Assembly: GCA_016926155.1 (NCBI GenBank)
Contig: JAFGPC010000177.1
Location: forward strand, 32,871-96,870
DNA length: 64,000 nucleotides
Direction of reading: 5' to 3'
Source of the DNA: Sedimentisphaerales bacterium
GTDB taxonomy: Bacteria; Planctomycetota; Phycisphaerae; Sedimentisphaerales; Anaerohalosphaeraceae
Position 1 is the first letter of the stretch, and each line of letters starts with the position of its first letter. Below, piece after piece: positions 27,500-36,476 of the stretch. The notes under the pieces are model-generated. The model did no database searches. It was not told the origin of the DNA and was given only the letters and a program-made list of their open reading frames with translations. A program made the translations under genes and the position numbers.

Positions 27500-28729
27500 T
27501 TACTTTGGTAAGGCTGATTTGATCTCACCCAGACCGACTCCCAGAACCACACGGGAAACCGCATCAAGCTGCCCTTCGGGACCCTGCAAATGAAATGTTC
27601 GATGCAGATGCCCCATCGTTTCACCCGGTTTAAGTACAGCGGCCGGCGAAGAGGTTTCCAGCTCATAAAACGGTCCAAGAGGCTTTGCCCCCGGCGAGGC
27701 AGGCCCGTCGTTATAGGAATTCACTGCATCGCCCGCAAACGGTTTATCCTGCAACTCCCACATACTGTTAACATAATCAGTCACTCCCTCCGGAAGTGAG
27801 TACTGCACAATCGTAAGGACCTTGTTCGCCGCGTCATAACTGCCCAGCGAGGATTTTGCTCGAAGCGGGCTGATGCCGATTTTGCTGCGCATCTGGCCGT
27901 CTCCGCTGAAAAACAGCACATCATCTTTGACCACCAACCGCTCGGGCGGAACTTTTCCGAAATAGGCATCATTGACCTTGGGCCCCAGTTCCGCTTCTGG
28001 ACCTGCTTTGAATGGAATCACTACCGTTGTCTTCGGCGAGGGTTTATACATCCCCAAAATCCAGATCGACAGCAGACCCCCTTCTTTCGTCCATGCCTGG
28101 TTGCCGATATTTGTTATGCTATTCTCACTCTGGTATGCCACCATCTTAACGGATTCCGGTACATTCGTGTTCAAAGCCAGTTTCGCCTGTGAAGTATCAA
28201 GCAAATGAATGTTCCGCCTGATCAACACATCGAATTGCGTACCGGAGTAGTTTGTCAATTTCGCTTGTTTCTGAAAGACTGCATTGTCGGCCGTTTGCGA
28301 AAGCAGCTCAAACGGTTCAGTATCAATCACAGCGGGTGTCTGCCAATCTTCCAGATTAAATTGCGCACCTTTCGCAAAAAAGATGGCGAACTGGCCTCCT
28401 TCCGGTCCCATCCAGAACCGATCTTCGCCTCCAAATACGTTGATATGCGGCTCAAATTTTCCCGATGCGACCAGATCATAATTGATCCATCCATAACTGA
28501 AACCCTCCGTTCCTCCAGCCGTACTGGTCATTACGCGCCCCTGATAATCCGGCACGATCGCTACCTGAGCCTGCCCATCCGGACTGGAAAGCACGAAAGC
28601 ATCGGTATGTTCTGCAAGAAATTCCACATCCTGACCGAATGTCTTTTCCCCATCCATACGCACCTCCATCATCCCGCAACCCGATGTCAACAGGACCATT
28701 CCCATGGTCACATATACAATAGTTCTCAC
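27500..28729 (-). CDS. Lipoprotein, DUF6786-like
   Basis: A 409-residue lipoprotein: hydrophobic TIVYVTMGMVLL is followed by the lipobox LTSGC, giving a lipidated cysteine near residue 18. The body is beta-rich and looks like the DUF6786 family found beside carbohydrate genes (my recognition, not certain). Function is unknown; a carbohydrate-binding or mutarotase-like role is possible. Start is the GTG at 28729 with AGGAGGT five bases upstream; ATG codons at 28750 and further up are rejected because they lack one. It lies 46 bases after hypB on the same strand, possibly by read-through only. Confidence 0.65.
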   Translation of the reverse strand: MRTIVYVTMGMVLLTSGCGMMEVRMDGEKTFGQDVEFLAEHTDAFVLSSPDGQAQVAIVPDYQGRVMTSTAGGTEGFSYGWINYDLVASGKFEPHINVFGGEDRFWMGPEGGQFAIFFAKGAQFNLEDWQTPAVIDTEPFELLSQTADNAVFQKQAKLTNYSGTQFDVLIRRNIHLLDTSQAKLALNTNVPESVKMVAYQSENSITNIGNQAWTKEGGLLSIWILGMYKPSPKTTVVIPFKAGPEAELGPKVNDAYFGKVPPERLVVKDDVLFFSGDGQMRSKIGISPLRAKSSLGSYDAANKVLTIVQYSLPEGVTDYVNSMWELQDKPFAGDAVNSYNDGPASPGAKPLGPFYELETSSPAAVLKPGETMGHLHRTFHLQGPEGQLDAVSRVVLGVGLGEIKSALPK

Positions 28730-28775
28730 GTTTGACCTCCTTTCATGCATACCTGTATCCATGTATTCCTACTGG

Positions 28776-29420
28776 TTATGCGGTCATGTCACATAGCCAG
28801 TCATACCACTGCTGCATCCCGTCTCCTGTAATCGCAGAGATTTTGAAAACCTTTGCATCCGGATTGACCTTTCGAATGTCATTCAATACCCGATCCAGAT
28901 CAAAGGGAATGTATAAAATCAGATCCATTTTGTTGATCAGTATAACATCGGCCCCTGCAAAAGTACCGGGATATTTGATAGGTTTGTCATCACCCTCAGG
29001 AACGGAAAGCAGAACCACTCGCTTATTTTCCCCGAGATCAAACGCCGAGGGGCAGACCAGATTGCCTACATTCTCAATGAAAATCACGTCTTTATCCATC
29101 GCCTCGATTTGTGTAAGGGCGTCATGGACCTGAACCGCCGACAGATGACAGGCCCCCTGGGTTTCAATCTGCACCGCTGCCGCTCCGGTAGATCGAATCT
29201 TTTCCGCATCCGTATCGGTTTTTATATCTCCTTCGATCACGCCGATTTTGAGCTTGTCTTTTAATGCCAGAATCGTCCGCGAAAGCATTGTTGTCTTGCC
29301 CGATCCGGGCGAAGAAATCACATTGACACATAAAACACTATTTTGCTCAAAAAAAAGTTTGTTTTTCTGAGCACATTCATCGTTTCGATCCAGTATCCGT
29401 TTGTTCAGGGAAACTTTCAT
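28776..29420 (-). CDS. hypB: Hydrogenase nickel-incorporation GTPase HypB
   Basis: The 214-residue protein is the G-domain of HypB, which delivers nickel to [NiFe]-hydrogenase with GTP hydrolysis. P-loop: SSPGSGKTT. The inter-subunit metal site of the family is present as GACHLSA, and NKMDL gives guanine specificity. It lacks the N-terminal CxxCGC motif and any histidine-rich stretch, so it should be a simple form relying on HypA. Its ATG overlaps the hypA stop (ATGA). Confidence 0.92.
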   Translation of the reverse strand: MKVSLNKRILDRNDECAQKNKLFFEQNSVLCVNVISSPGSGKTTMLSRTILALKDKLKIGVIEGDIKTDTDAEKIRSTGAAAVQIETQGACHLSAVQVHDALTQIEAMDKDVIFIENVGNLVCPSAFDLGENKRVVLLSVPEGDDKPIKYPGTFAGADVILINKMDLILYIPFDLDRVLNDIRKVNPDAKVFKISAITGDGMQQWYDWLCDMTA

Positions 29421-29767
29421 GAGTCCTCATCTTCAAATTCAATTTCTTCAAGCAGCAGTGGAGCATCAGGCACAAATTCAATTTCGCTGTTTCCGCAAGT
29501 CGGACAACTGCCGGAATAAATATCGAATTCAAATTCATTTTGACATTTCTTGCAGTTGGCGCGTAAAGGAACATGGTGGATTTCAAGCTTCATACCTTTA
29601 CATGCTGTGTCCTGGGATGCCACGTCAAAAGCAAATTCCATTACTTCATCGTTTAAAGCATTGAACTGGCCGCAGGAGATTTTGGCCCGAATCGGCTTTT
29701 TGTCGATTTTTTTCGCCTCGACCAAAATCGTTTCGACGATACTCTGTGCTACAGCCGTCTCATGCAT
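29417..29767 (-). CDS. hypA: Hydrogenase nickel-insertion protein HypA
   Basis: HypA (116 residues) begins MHETAVAQS, with the conserved nickel-binding His2. A zinc ribbon follows at about residues 72-93, CKKCQNEFEFDIYSGSCPTC. It partners with HypB for nickel insertion. Its ATG overlaps the hypE stop as TGATG, and its stop overlaps the hypB start, so translation is coupled. Confidence 0.92.
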   Translation of the reverse strand: MHETAVAQSIVETILVEAKKIDKKPIRAKISCGQFNALNDEVMEFAFDVASQDTACKGMKLEIHHVPLRANCKKCQNEFEFDIYSGSCPTCGNSEIEFVPDAPLLLEEIEFEDEDS

Positions 29768-30792
29768 CAGCAGATCCTCGGTAATTCCCGGCCATAGGGC
29801 ATCTGCACAATCCGCCGCCCACCGATTTTGGTTATCAATTCCACAATTCCCTCCTCTCCGGCCTGCGGCGCTATAACACTGCCGATCACTGCTGTTTGTG
29901 TACCGAACGGATGATCCCGACAGACCTGTACAACTCGTTCGGCATCTTCCGAGGAAACCACCATCAGCATCTTTCCTTCATTGGCTATGTCGAGTACATC
30001 AAAACCGAGCATGTCCGCCGCTGCCCGAACTGTCGGATCGACCGGTAAAGCCGCCTCCTCGATTTCTACATCGAATCCCGTTCCGGCAACGATTTCATTC
30101 AAGATTGCCGCAACTCCTCCACGAGTAGGATCACGCATGAACTTAACACCGGGCACAGCGTCTAATACACAGCATGTCAGATCTGCCAGAGAAGCGCAAT
30201 CACTCTTGAGGGGACTGTCAAACCGTATTCCCTTACGCCGCGAGAGAATGGTCATCCCATGGTCCCCAATCGTGCCGTTAATAATGATTTTATCTCCCGG
30301 TTGAATCCGCTCTAAAGACAAATTCACATTCGGCAACATCACACCAATACCGGCCGTGTTGATGAACAAGCCATCCGCCGCTTCGGACTCTACCACCTTC
30401 GTATCCCCGGTTACCACGGACACATTTGCCTCTTGTGAAGTTCGGCCGATACTATCCAGGACACGATCCAGACTTTCCAGGGGAAATCCTTCTTCGATGA
30501 TCAGCCCCAGACTTAACGCAATCGGTTTGGCTCCCATCGCCGCCAAGTCGTTGATCGTTCCACAAACGGCAAGCTTGCCGATATCCCCACCGTTAAAGAA
30601 GAGCGGTTGGACAACATAACTGTCGGTCGTAAAGCAAACCGAAGCCCCTTCGATATTCAGAACAGCCCCATCCGTAAGCCGATTGAGTGTATCATTGGCC
30701 AGCCTGGGTAAGATGGTTTTCTGAATCAGATTGCCCATAAGACGACCACCACCGCCGTGTGCAAGGAGAATTTTCTGTGCTTCTTTAGTCAT
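29767..30792 (-). CDS. hypE: Carbamoyl-dehydratase HypE
   Basis: HypE (341 residues) dehydrates the thiocarbamate on its C-terminal cysteine to thiocyanate, the source of cyanide ligands. The C-terminus is LPRIC, keeping that final Cys. N-terminal AHGGGGRLMG and VVTGDTKVVE are AIR-synthase-like ATP motifs. ATG 30792 overlaps the hypD stop by eight bases and follows GAGGT; the frame extends upstream into hypD, which is not a real N-terminus. Confidence 0.93.
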   Translation of the reverse strand: MTKEAQKILLAHGGGGRLMGNLIQKTILPRLANDTLNRLTDGAVLNIEGASVCFTTDSYVVQPLFFNGGDIGKLAVCGTINDLAAMGAKPIALSLGLIIEEGFPLESLDRVLDSIGRTSQEANVSVVTGDTKVVESEAADGLFINTAGIGVMLPNVNLSLERIQPGDKIIINGTIGDHGMTILSRRKGIRFDSPLKSDCASLADLTCCVLDAVPGVKFMRDPTRGGVAAILNEIVAGTGFDVEIEEAALPVDPTVRAAADMLGFDVLDIANEGKMLMVVSSEDAERVVQVCRDHPFGTQTAVIGSVIAPQAGEEGIVELITKIGGRRIVQMPYGRELPRIC

Positions 30793-31867
30793 GATGAACT
30801 TTACCTCGTCTGCCATATTTGTACCAGGCCGAACAGGCCCCTTCGCTGCTGACCATACAAGGCCCGACCGGAGTGTCCGGCGTACATACAGCGTCAAAAA
30901 GCCCACACTGGGGAGGATTAATCAGACCACACAAAACCTGCCCACACAAACAACCATTGGGTTCTTCTTTGGGTATTTCTTCTATACCAAATCGAACAAG
31001 GGCATCAAACCGCTTATATTGCCGTTTCAGCCGAAGGGTACCATTGGGAATGCAACCCAAACCCCGCCAGGGGCCATCATACGGCTCAAAATAGGCCTCG
31101 ATCAGTTCCCATGCCCGAGTATTACCCTGGGCCGTTACAACGGCACTATAGAGCGATTTAACCTGTGGTGATTCGTCCGCAAGCTGGCGACAGATTTCGG
31201 CGATTCCCTCCATAACCTGGACCGGTTCAAAACCGGCTACCACACAAGGACGACTGAATTGTTCCACTACAGGACGATAGGCGTCACTGCCGATAATCAC
31301 ACTCACATGACCGGGACAGAGAAATGCATCGATCTTATTTTTGGTATCGCTTAATAATGCTTGCATGGCGGGCACCACGAGTTTATGGGCGCTGAGGATG
31401 CAGAAATTGCTCAGATCCATTTTTTCGGCCGTCATGACCGCCACTGCCGTCGCCGGGGTTGTTGTCTCAAAACCGACCGCTACAAAAACAACCGTCTTGT
31501 CCGGATGCGCGCAAGCCAATTGAACCGCATCATCACTACTGAGAACGACATGCACATTCGAACGATTCATCGTCTCCAGGGAGCCGTTCTTGCCCGGCAC
31601 ACGAATCATATCCCCATAGGTCGCAATCAGACAGTCCTCCCGTGCCGCCAGGTCCATTACTGTGTCGATATATCCCTGATCGGTTACACACACTGGACAC
31701 CCCGGACCGGATAAAAGCTTGACCGATTCGGGAAGAGCGGAACGGATGCCGCTGCGGAAGATAGCTACTGTATGTGTCCCGCAGACCTCCATGATATTAA
31801 CCGATCTGCCAAGAGCGTCGACCGTGTTATGAATCTGCTTTTTGGCTTTATCCACTCGCTCCAGCAC
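30785..31867 (-). CDS. hypD: Hydrogenase maturation scaffold HypD
   Basis: HypD (360 residues) is the iron-sulfur scaffold on which Fe(CN)2CO is built with HypC. The motifs MEVCGTHTVA, GPGCPVCVT and GFETTTPAT are present, with the cysteines intact, and later cysteines (CLCGQVLCG) for the [4Fe-4S] cluster. It starts at a GTG overlapping the hypC stop by one base. The HypCD complex is strongly expected from this order. Confidence 0.93.
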   Translation of the reverse strand: MLERVDKAKKQIHNTVDALGRSVNIMEVCGTHTVAIFRSGIRSALPESVKLLSGPGCPVCVTDQGYIDTVMDLAAREDCLIATYGDMIRVPGKNGSLETMNRSNVHVVLSSDDAVQLACAHPDKTVVFVAVGFETTTPATAVAVMTAEKMDLSNFCILSAHKLVVPAMQALLSDTKNKIDAFLCPGHVSVIIGSDAYRPVVEQFSRPCVVAGFEPVQVMEGIAEICRQLADESPQVKSLYSAVVTAQGNTRAWELIEAYFEPYDGPWRGLGCIPNGTLRLKRQYKRFDALVRFGIEEIPKEEPNGCLCGQVLCGLINPPQCGLFDAVCTPDTPVGPCMVSSEGACSAWYKYGRRGKVHHD

Positions 31868-32124
31868 TATACGGTTCCTTCCTCTTTAGATGACGGGGCC
31901 TGCCGTTCCTGAAACTCGGCGATTTCGGCAAATAGTTCCCATGTCTTACGAGCCTCTTCTTCATCGACAGTCGCAATGGCAAAACCGGCATGGATAAGTA
32001 CGATATCTCCTACCTGAACATCGGGCAGAAGAGTCGTCCGCACAGACCATCGATTGCCCATGGCATCGGCAACACCACGGTCGTCCATAAGTTCTACTAT
32101 TCGAGCCGGAACAGCCAGGCACAT
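31867..32124 (-). CDS. hypC: Hydrogenase maturation chaperone HypC
   Basis: This 85-residue HypC/HupF chaperone starts MCLAVPARI with the essential Cys2 that carries the iron ligand complex. It then reads VGDIVLIHAGFAIATVDEEEA, a family constant. It lies 14 bases after hypF, same operon. Confidence 0.93.
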   Translation of the reverse strand: MCLAVPARIVELMDDRGVADAMGNRWSVRTTLLPDVQVGDIVLIHAGFAIATVDEEEARKTWELFAEIAEFQERQAPSSKEEGTV

Positions 32125-32138
32125 TTTTCCATTCCCAT

Positions 32139-34478
32139 TTATCGTGTCGTATAATCGGCTTGGTGCATCGCAATCGCCGCCTGCCCAAGTGCGATTCCAC
32201 CGTCATTCACAGGAACATGTCGAGGCCATAATACGATAAATTTTTCTGATTTCAACAGATCAATTAATCGATTGGCAAGATAACGATTACAAAATACCCC
32301 TCCGCTTAAGGCTACGGTGTTCAACGAATTCAGTTCCCGCGCCTGTATGGCCATTTGCAGAAAGCCCTCTGCGATTGAATTGTGAAAACGGGCTGCAATC
32401 CGGCCTAGATCCATTTTATGGCGCCGATCCTCAAGCACCCCCTCCAAAATGCCACGAAAATCAAGGATCCACGTTTCCCCGAAATCCATTTCCACACCCA
32501 CAGGGTAGGTATCAGACACATTCTCAATAATTGAAGCCTCCAGAGCCATAGGCAATTGAGCTTCAAAGTGATTATAGATACCCAATCCCAATATCGCAGC
32601 GATAGCATCAAAAAGCCGACCCAGGCTGGACGTAGGAACCGTATTGACATTTTTTTCGATTTGCTCGGCCACTATTCTGCGTCGTTCTTCATCGGGCTCC
32701 ACCGAACGGATCAGTTCGTCATATTTTTCCAGGTACGAAGGGCCATCGATGATCGTACGGAGCAGACCCATCAATGGGCGAATTGCCTCTTTAGCAGCAT
32801 GATCTCCCCCTGCATGGGGATAATAACGTAATCGACCAAATCGTCGAAATTCCCGCATGGAGGCAATCAAACACTCACAACCCCAAATCGCCCCATCCGT
32901 TCCATAACCTGTGCCATCGGCCACCAGGCCAATGACCTGCTTTTGATAACGGTGCTCGGATAAAACGGAAGCGACATGGGCCCAGTGATGCTGAATCGCA
33001 ATATACTGTTCCGCGGGAAGGGATCTGGCAAACTGCGTGGAAAGATATGTCGGATGCAGATCATGAGCGATACATTGGGGGCCAATATGATAAAGCTGTT
33101 CAAGGTGGGGAACGGAACGTTTATAGTGCCGGAAAACGTGCCCATCGGCCAGATCGCCGATATGCTCGCTGAGAATCAGTTGTCGGCCTTTGACCAGGCA
33201 GAACGTGTTTTTCAGATCTGCTCCAGCCGCAAATATATCCTTACTACCTCGCTTTTCCAGAAGTATTGGAGAGGGCACATATCCCCGCGCCCTTCGGAGT
33301 AGGGCCTGATTGCCGTCTATGACATGAAGGACCGAATCATCCACCTGTCGAAAAATATCGCGGTTGTGCATAAGAAAAGCATCCGCGACATCTCTAAGTC
33401 GTTCAATAGCCTGTTTGTTGTCACAAATCAGCGGCTCATCCGAGAGATTGGCGCTGGTCATCACCATGACATCGATTCCTTCCTCCGAAAACAGTAGATG
33501 ATGCAGAGGCGCATAACAAAGCATAAATCCAAAGCAATTCGTACCTGGGGCCACGGATGATGCAATAAGGCACTGGCCGGTTTCGGTTGGGAACGGACGC
33601 TTGGGAAGAAGAACAATAGGAGATTGGGGACTGCGCAATAAACGCTCGGCAACAACATCCACTATGGAATAACGTCGTATTGTCTCCAGAGTACGCGCCA
33701 TCATGGCAAACGGTTTGTGATCACGAAGCTTTCGTTTCCTCAGACGAACGACTGCGCCCTCGTCAAGGGCATTCACTGCCAGATGGAATCCACCGATTCC
33801 TTTGATTCCCAGAATCTTCCCCTCTCGCAGCATCGCAGCCGCCGTTTGAATACACCTGTCCGATTCCTCTTCCGTAATATTGCCCTTATTATCGGCCAAG
33901 GTGATCTGCGGTCCACAGTTTGGACAGGCGACCGGCTGGGCATGAAAACGGCGATCCCCCGTATTCGTATATTGAGTACGGCACATATTGCACATCTCGA
34001 AACTCGCCATGGTCGTATTTGAGCGGTCATAAGGTACTTTTTGGATAATTGAATATCGGGGCCCGCAGTTTGTGCAATTGATAAACGGATAACGATATCT
34101 CGGATCATTCGAATCGAGCATTTCACGGAGACAATCTCTACATACAGCAGTATCAACTGTCACTTGTGTGATCTCATGGGATGGATTACAGGCACTTTGA
34201 TTAATGATAAAGCCCTTTTCATGTGGCACAAGAGGAATCTCCTCCATACGACAGGCTGCGATTTGCATTAAAGACGGCAGTTTGTCGGGAGTATCCAAGA
34301 TAGATTGAAATTGGGCCACTTTATCAGACAGACCCTGCACCTCCATTGTTACTCCGCCAGTATCATTCCAGACTGAACCGGTTAATCCCAATTTCGTCGC
34401 TGCGGTATATAGAAAAGGCCGGCAGCCTACTCCCTGGATGCTGCCCTCAATCAAAATTCTTTTTCGAATCACACTCAT
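32139..34478 (-). CDS. hypF: Carbamoyltransferase HypF
   Basis: HypF (779 residues, normal length) makes the carbamoyl adenylate that becomes the cyanide ligands. Domain order is as expected: acylphosphatase (GSIQGVGCRPFLY, residues 10-90), two zinc-finger units (CRDCLREML, CTNCGPRYS, CNMCRTQY, CPNCGPQ), a YrdC-like domain, and the Kae1-like C-terminal half with GGVFCNRYLANRL. It is the first gene of hypFCDEAB. No hydrogenase subunits are in the window. Confidence 0.93.
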   Translation of the reverse strand: MSVIRKRILIEGSIQGVGCRPFLYTAATKLGLTGSVWNDTGGVTMEVQGLSDKVAQFQSILDTPDKLPSLMQIAACRMEEIPLVPHEKGFIINQSACNPSHEITQVTVDTAVCRDCLREMLDSNDPRYRYPFINCTNCGPRYSIIQKVPYDRSNTTMASFEMCNMCRTQYTNTGDRRFHAQPVACPNCGPQITLADNKGNITEEESDRCIQTAAAMLREGKILGIKGIGGFHLAVNALDEGAVVRLRKRKLRDHKPFAMMARTLETIRRYSIVDVVAERLLRSPQSPIVLLPKRPFPTETGQCLIASSVAPGTNCFGFMLCYAPLHHLLFSEEGIDVMVMTSANLSDEPLICDNKQAIERLRDVADAFLMHNRDIFRQVDDSVLHVIDGNQALLRRARGYVPSPILLEKRGSKDIFAAGADLKNTFCLVKGRQLILSEHIGDLADGHVFRHYKRSVPHLEQLYHIGPQCIAHDLHPTYLSTQFARSLPAEQYIAIQHHWAHVASVLSEHRYQKQVIGLVADGTGYGTDGAIWGCECLIASMREFRRFGRLRYYPHAGGDHAAKEAIRPLMGLLRTIIDGPSYLEKYDELIRSVEPDEERRRIVAEQIEKNVNTVPTSSLGRLFDAIAAILGLGIYNHFEAQLPMALEASIIENVSDTYPVGVEMDFGETWILDFRGILEGVLEDRRHKMDLGRIAARFHNSIAEGFLQMAIQARELNSLNTVALSGGVFCNRYLANRLIDLLKSEKFIVLWPRHVPVNDGGIALGQAAIAMHQADYTTR

Positions 34479-34497
34479 TTATTCTCTCACTCACCGG

Positions 34498-34527
34498 ATT
34501 ATACGAATCACAGTATCATCTTGTCCG
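34498..34527 (-). promoter_or_regulatory. Candidate promoter for the hyp operon
   Basis: On the minus strand CGGACA (34527-34522) and TATAAT (34503-34498) are 18 bases apart. It would give a short leader of about 13 bases before hypF. Perfect -10, weak -35. Confidence 0.35.
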
Positions 34528-34645
34528 AAAAAAGCTTTGTTTAATACGATCCGTTGAAGCCGCCCGATAATACCAGCTACAATAATGCAATATAACAATC
34601 CATAATTAAAAATAAACGTATTCTTCGTATTTTCTTAATATCCTA

Positions 34646-34674
34646 TTGACTTTTAATTGGTGCCGTATTATAAT
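34646..34674 (+). promoter_or_regulatory. Strong sigma-70 promoter
   Basis: TTGACT at 34646-34651, 17 bases, then a perfect TATAAT at 34669-34674. The start of transcription would be near 34681, 36 bases before the small ORF at 34717. Confidence 0.65.
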
Positions 34675-34716
34675 AGATTTATAATGATGGAAATCATTTT
34701 TCTAAAAGGAGGAACC

Positions 34717-34794
34717 ATGACGAAATATAACCCAACATTCAGTCGCGATCCACCAGGAAAGCAAAGATGGATTTACAAAAACAGATCATGTTAG
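34717..34794 (+). CDS. Possible 25-residue leader peptide or small protein
   Basis: An ATG preceded by AAAAGGAGGA opens a 25-codon frame ending in TAG. The peptide begins MTKYNPTFSRDPPGK and is basic, without a hydrophobic helix. It directly follows the strong promoter at 34646-34674 and lies 74 bases before the membrane glycosyltransferase. It may be a leader peptide, an independent small protein, or the start of a decayed gene. No family recognised. Confidence 0.4.
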   Translation: MTKYNPTFSRDPPGKQRWIYKNRSC

Positions 34795-34868
34795 GCTTGC
34801 AGTTACTTATGGAAATCGATTAAATGCTGTCTTGACTCAGTTATAAAGATCATAGAGGAGAATGGCAT

Positions 34869-36473
34869 TTGCTCGATACAAGTGATAGAAATGACCGCTC
34901 AAATCCGTATTTATCTGCCCTCACTTCAACAGATTATTGGTTTTTGTTTATTTTACTCGCCACTGGAATATTATTAGGAATCTACTTAATCGTAACCAGC
35001 AGGCTTATCGCTCAGGATGGAGCGTTTTACCTTTTCCAGGCACAGTCTCTTTTCTCAGACTCTTATCAAACCCAACGTGCCGATTCACTTGGTTATCCTC
35101 TTTTGATAAGAATAGCTTACTCGATTGGGACATGTACAGGCTTTCCCCCTTCTTCTTTGACCTGGATTTATAGTGCCCAAATTACCACTCTGACCTGTCG
35201 CATCCTGGCTCTGGCTGTTTTGTATCTATTTGGACGTATTTTTGTTGGTCCCAAGAAGAGTTTCATCGCTCTACTGGTTCTTATCTTTCTCCCATATCCC
35301 GCCCATATGGGCAGCGACGCTCTGCGAGACTGGCCGATTCTTTTTTTTGTATCCTCGGGATTATTGTTTATACTTTCGGCGATGCGCCGGCATCGGTGGT
35401 GGAGTTTTGTAGGGACAGGACTTACTGCCGGTTTGGGATATACAATCCATCCTTTGCCGGTTCAGGGATTACTCTATGGACTCTTGTGGCTGCTATATCG
35501 TTTCTTATATACAAGGGACATAAAATGGCGTTCATTATTTCTAGCCATAGTTCTTTTGTTAGTAAGCTTCACCATCTCGGCTGCACCGGGAATTGTTTGG
35601 CAGGGACGGCTTGTGCCACAACGATTCGATCCAACATTCGATCCCGACAATTCGGTTGGAATACCTGATTCGCACACTCCATTTATCAAAGAAGCTGGTT
35701 TTCAAAAATATTCCTGTGGAATTAGGACAGCCACCCTTTTCCGCGGGCTTTGGAAGATTACAGAACGGCTTTCTGAAAACATGATGTGGTTTTTTCTTTT
35801 GCCGTTAGTTCTAGGACTGGTCGATTTTTTTCGGTCCACCGTTTCGTTACCGAAACGTTTCCTCTTTGTTACCTTTATCTTATTTAATTTTACCATGGTT
35901 CTTTACCGATATGCCCTGTTAGAACCGGCCCATGTGAGTCACAGGTATATTCTGGGTATCACTGTTTTTTTTTGTTTCTTTATTCCCTCGGGACTCGAAG
36001 TCTTGGCTCAGACACTATGTCACAAAGGGAAATCACTTTTTTCTTTTCCAATTCGACACCTGCAAACACTTTTACTCGTTATTGGAATTGCGATCTGTCT
36101 GCCCAAGTTGTTCAAACCAATTCGCTACGATAAGACCGGATATCGCGATGCGGCTGACTGGCTCAGGCTTCATTCACCCGCACAATCCGTTGTCACTGTC
36201 CCGGACCATCGAATCGCTCTATATGCCAACCGAACCGAAGTAACATATTATCTTGCACAAAACGGGGAGTATCTGGTCTATCACGTCTGGCAGAACGGCT
36301 GCTTAACAAGTACTGTCAGCTGGCCGGACTCTATTACTCATGTAGTGGAAGTAATCCGAACCGGCCAAAATACCTCTCCATTCGGGAGGGAAATGGAGCC
36401 GATAAAGAGTTTTGCATTGGATCCGAAGGATGAAGAAAAGGGATTGATAAAGGTGTATAAAGTGCTGCGTTGA
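34869..36473 (+). CDS. Multi-pass membrane glycosyltransferase-like protein (GT-C, GT39-like)
   Basis: The 534-residue protein has about 10-11 membrane helices and a C-terminal soluble part. The N-terminal loop LIAQDGAFYLFQAQ with acidic residues, and SDALRDWPILFF, fit a polyprenyl-phosphate-dependent GT-C transferase of the PMT/ArnT type. The C-terminus (about 430-534) is a periplasmic domain. The start is a TTG at 34869 with GGAGAA upstream; an out-of-frame ATG at 34862 ends after seven codons. It is convergent with the minus-strand polysaccharide cluster. Donor and acceptor are unknown. Confidence 0.65.
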   Translation: MLDTSDRNDRSNPYLSALTSTDYWFLFILLATGILLGIYLIVTSRLIAQDGAFYLFQAQSLFSDSYQTQRADSLGYPLLIRIAYSIGTCTGFPPSSLTWIYSAQITTLTCRILALAVLYLFGRIFVGPKKSFIALLVLIFLPYPAHMGSDALRDWPILFFVSSGLLFILSAMRRHRWWSFVGTGLTAGLGYTIHPLPVQGLLYGLLWLLYRFLYTRDIKWRSLFLAIVLLLVSFTISAAPGIVWQGRLVPQRFDPTFDPDNSVGIPDSHTPFIKEAGFQKYSCGIRTATLFRGLWKITERLSENMMWFFLLPLVLGLVDFFRSTVSLPKRFLFVTFILFNFTMVLYRYALLEPAHVSHRYILGITVFFCFFIPSGLEVLAQTLCHKGKSLFSFPIRHLQTLLLVIGIAICLPKLFKPIRYDKTGYRDAADWLRLHSPAQSVVTVPDHRIALYANRTEVTYYLAQNGEYLVYHVWQNGCLTSTVSWPDSITHVVEVIRTGQNTSPFGREMEPIKSFALDPKDEEKGLIKVYKVLR

Positions 36474-36476
36474 GGA

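Larger units (their letters stand above)
34479..34868. other. Divergent regulatory region between hyp and polysaccharide loci
   Basis: This AT-rich stretch separates hypF (minus) from the membrane glycosyltransferase (plus). It contains a candidate promoter on each strand and a possible 25-residue ORF, listed separately. No terminator or RNA fold was evident. Confidence 0.6.
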
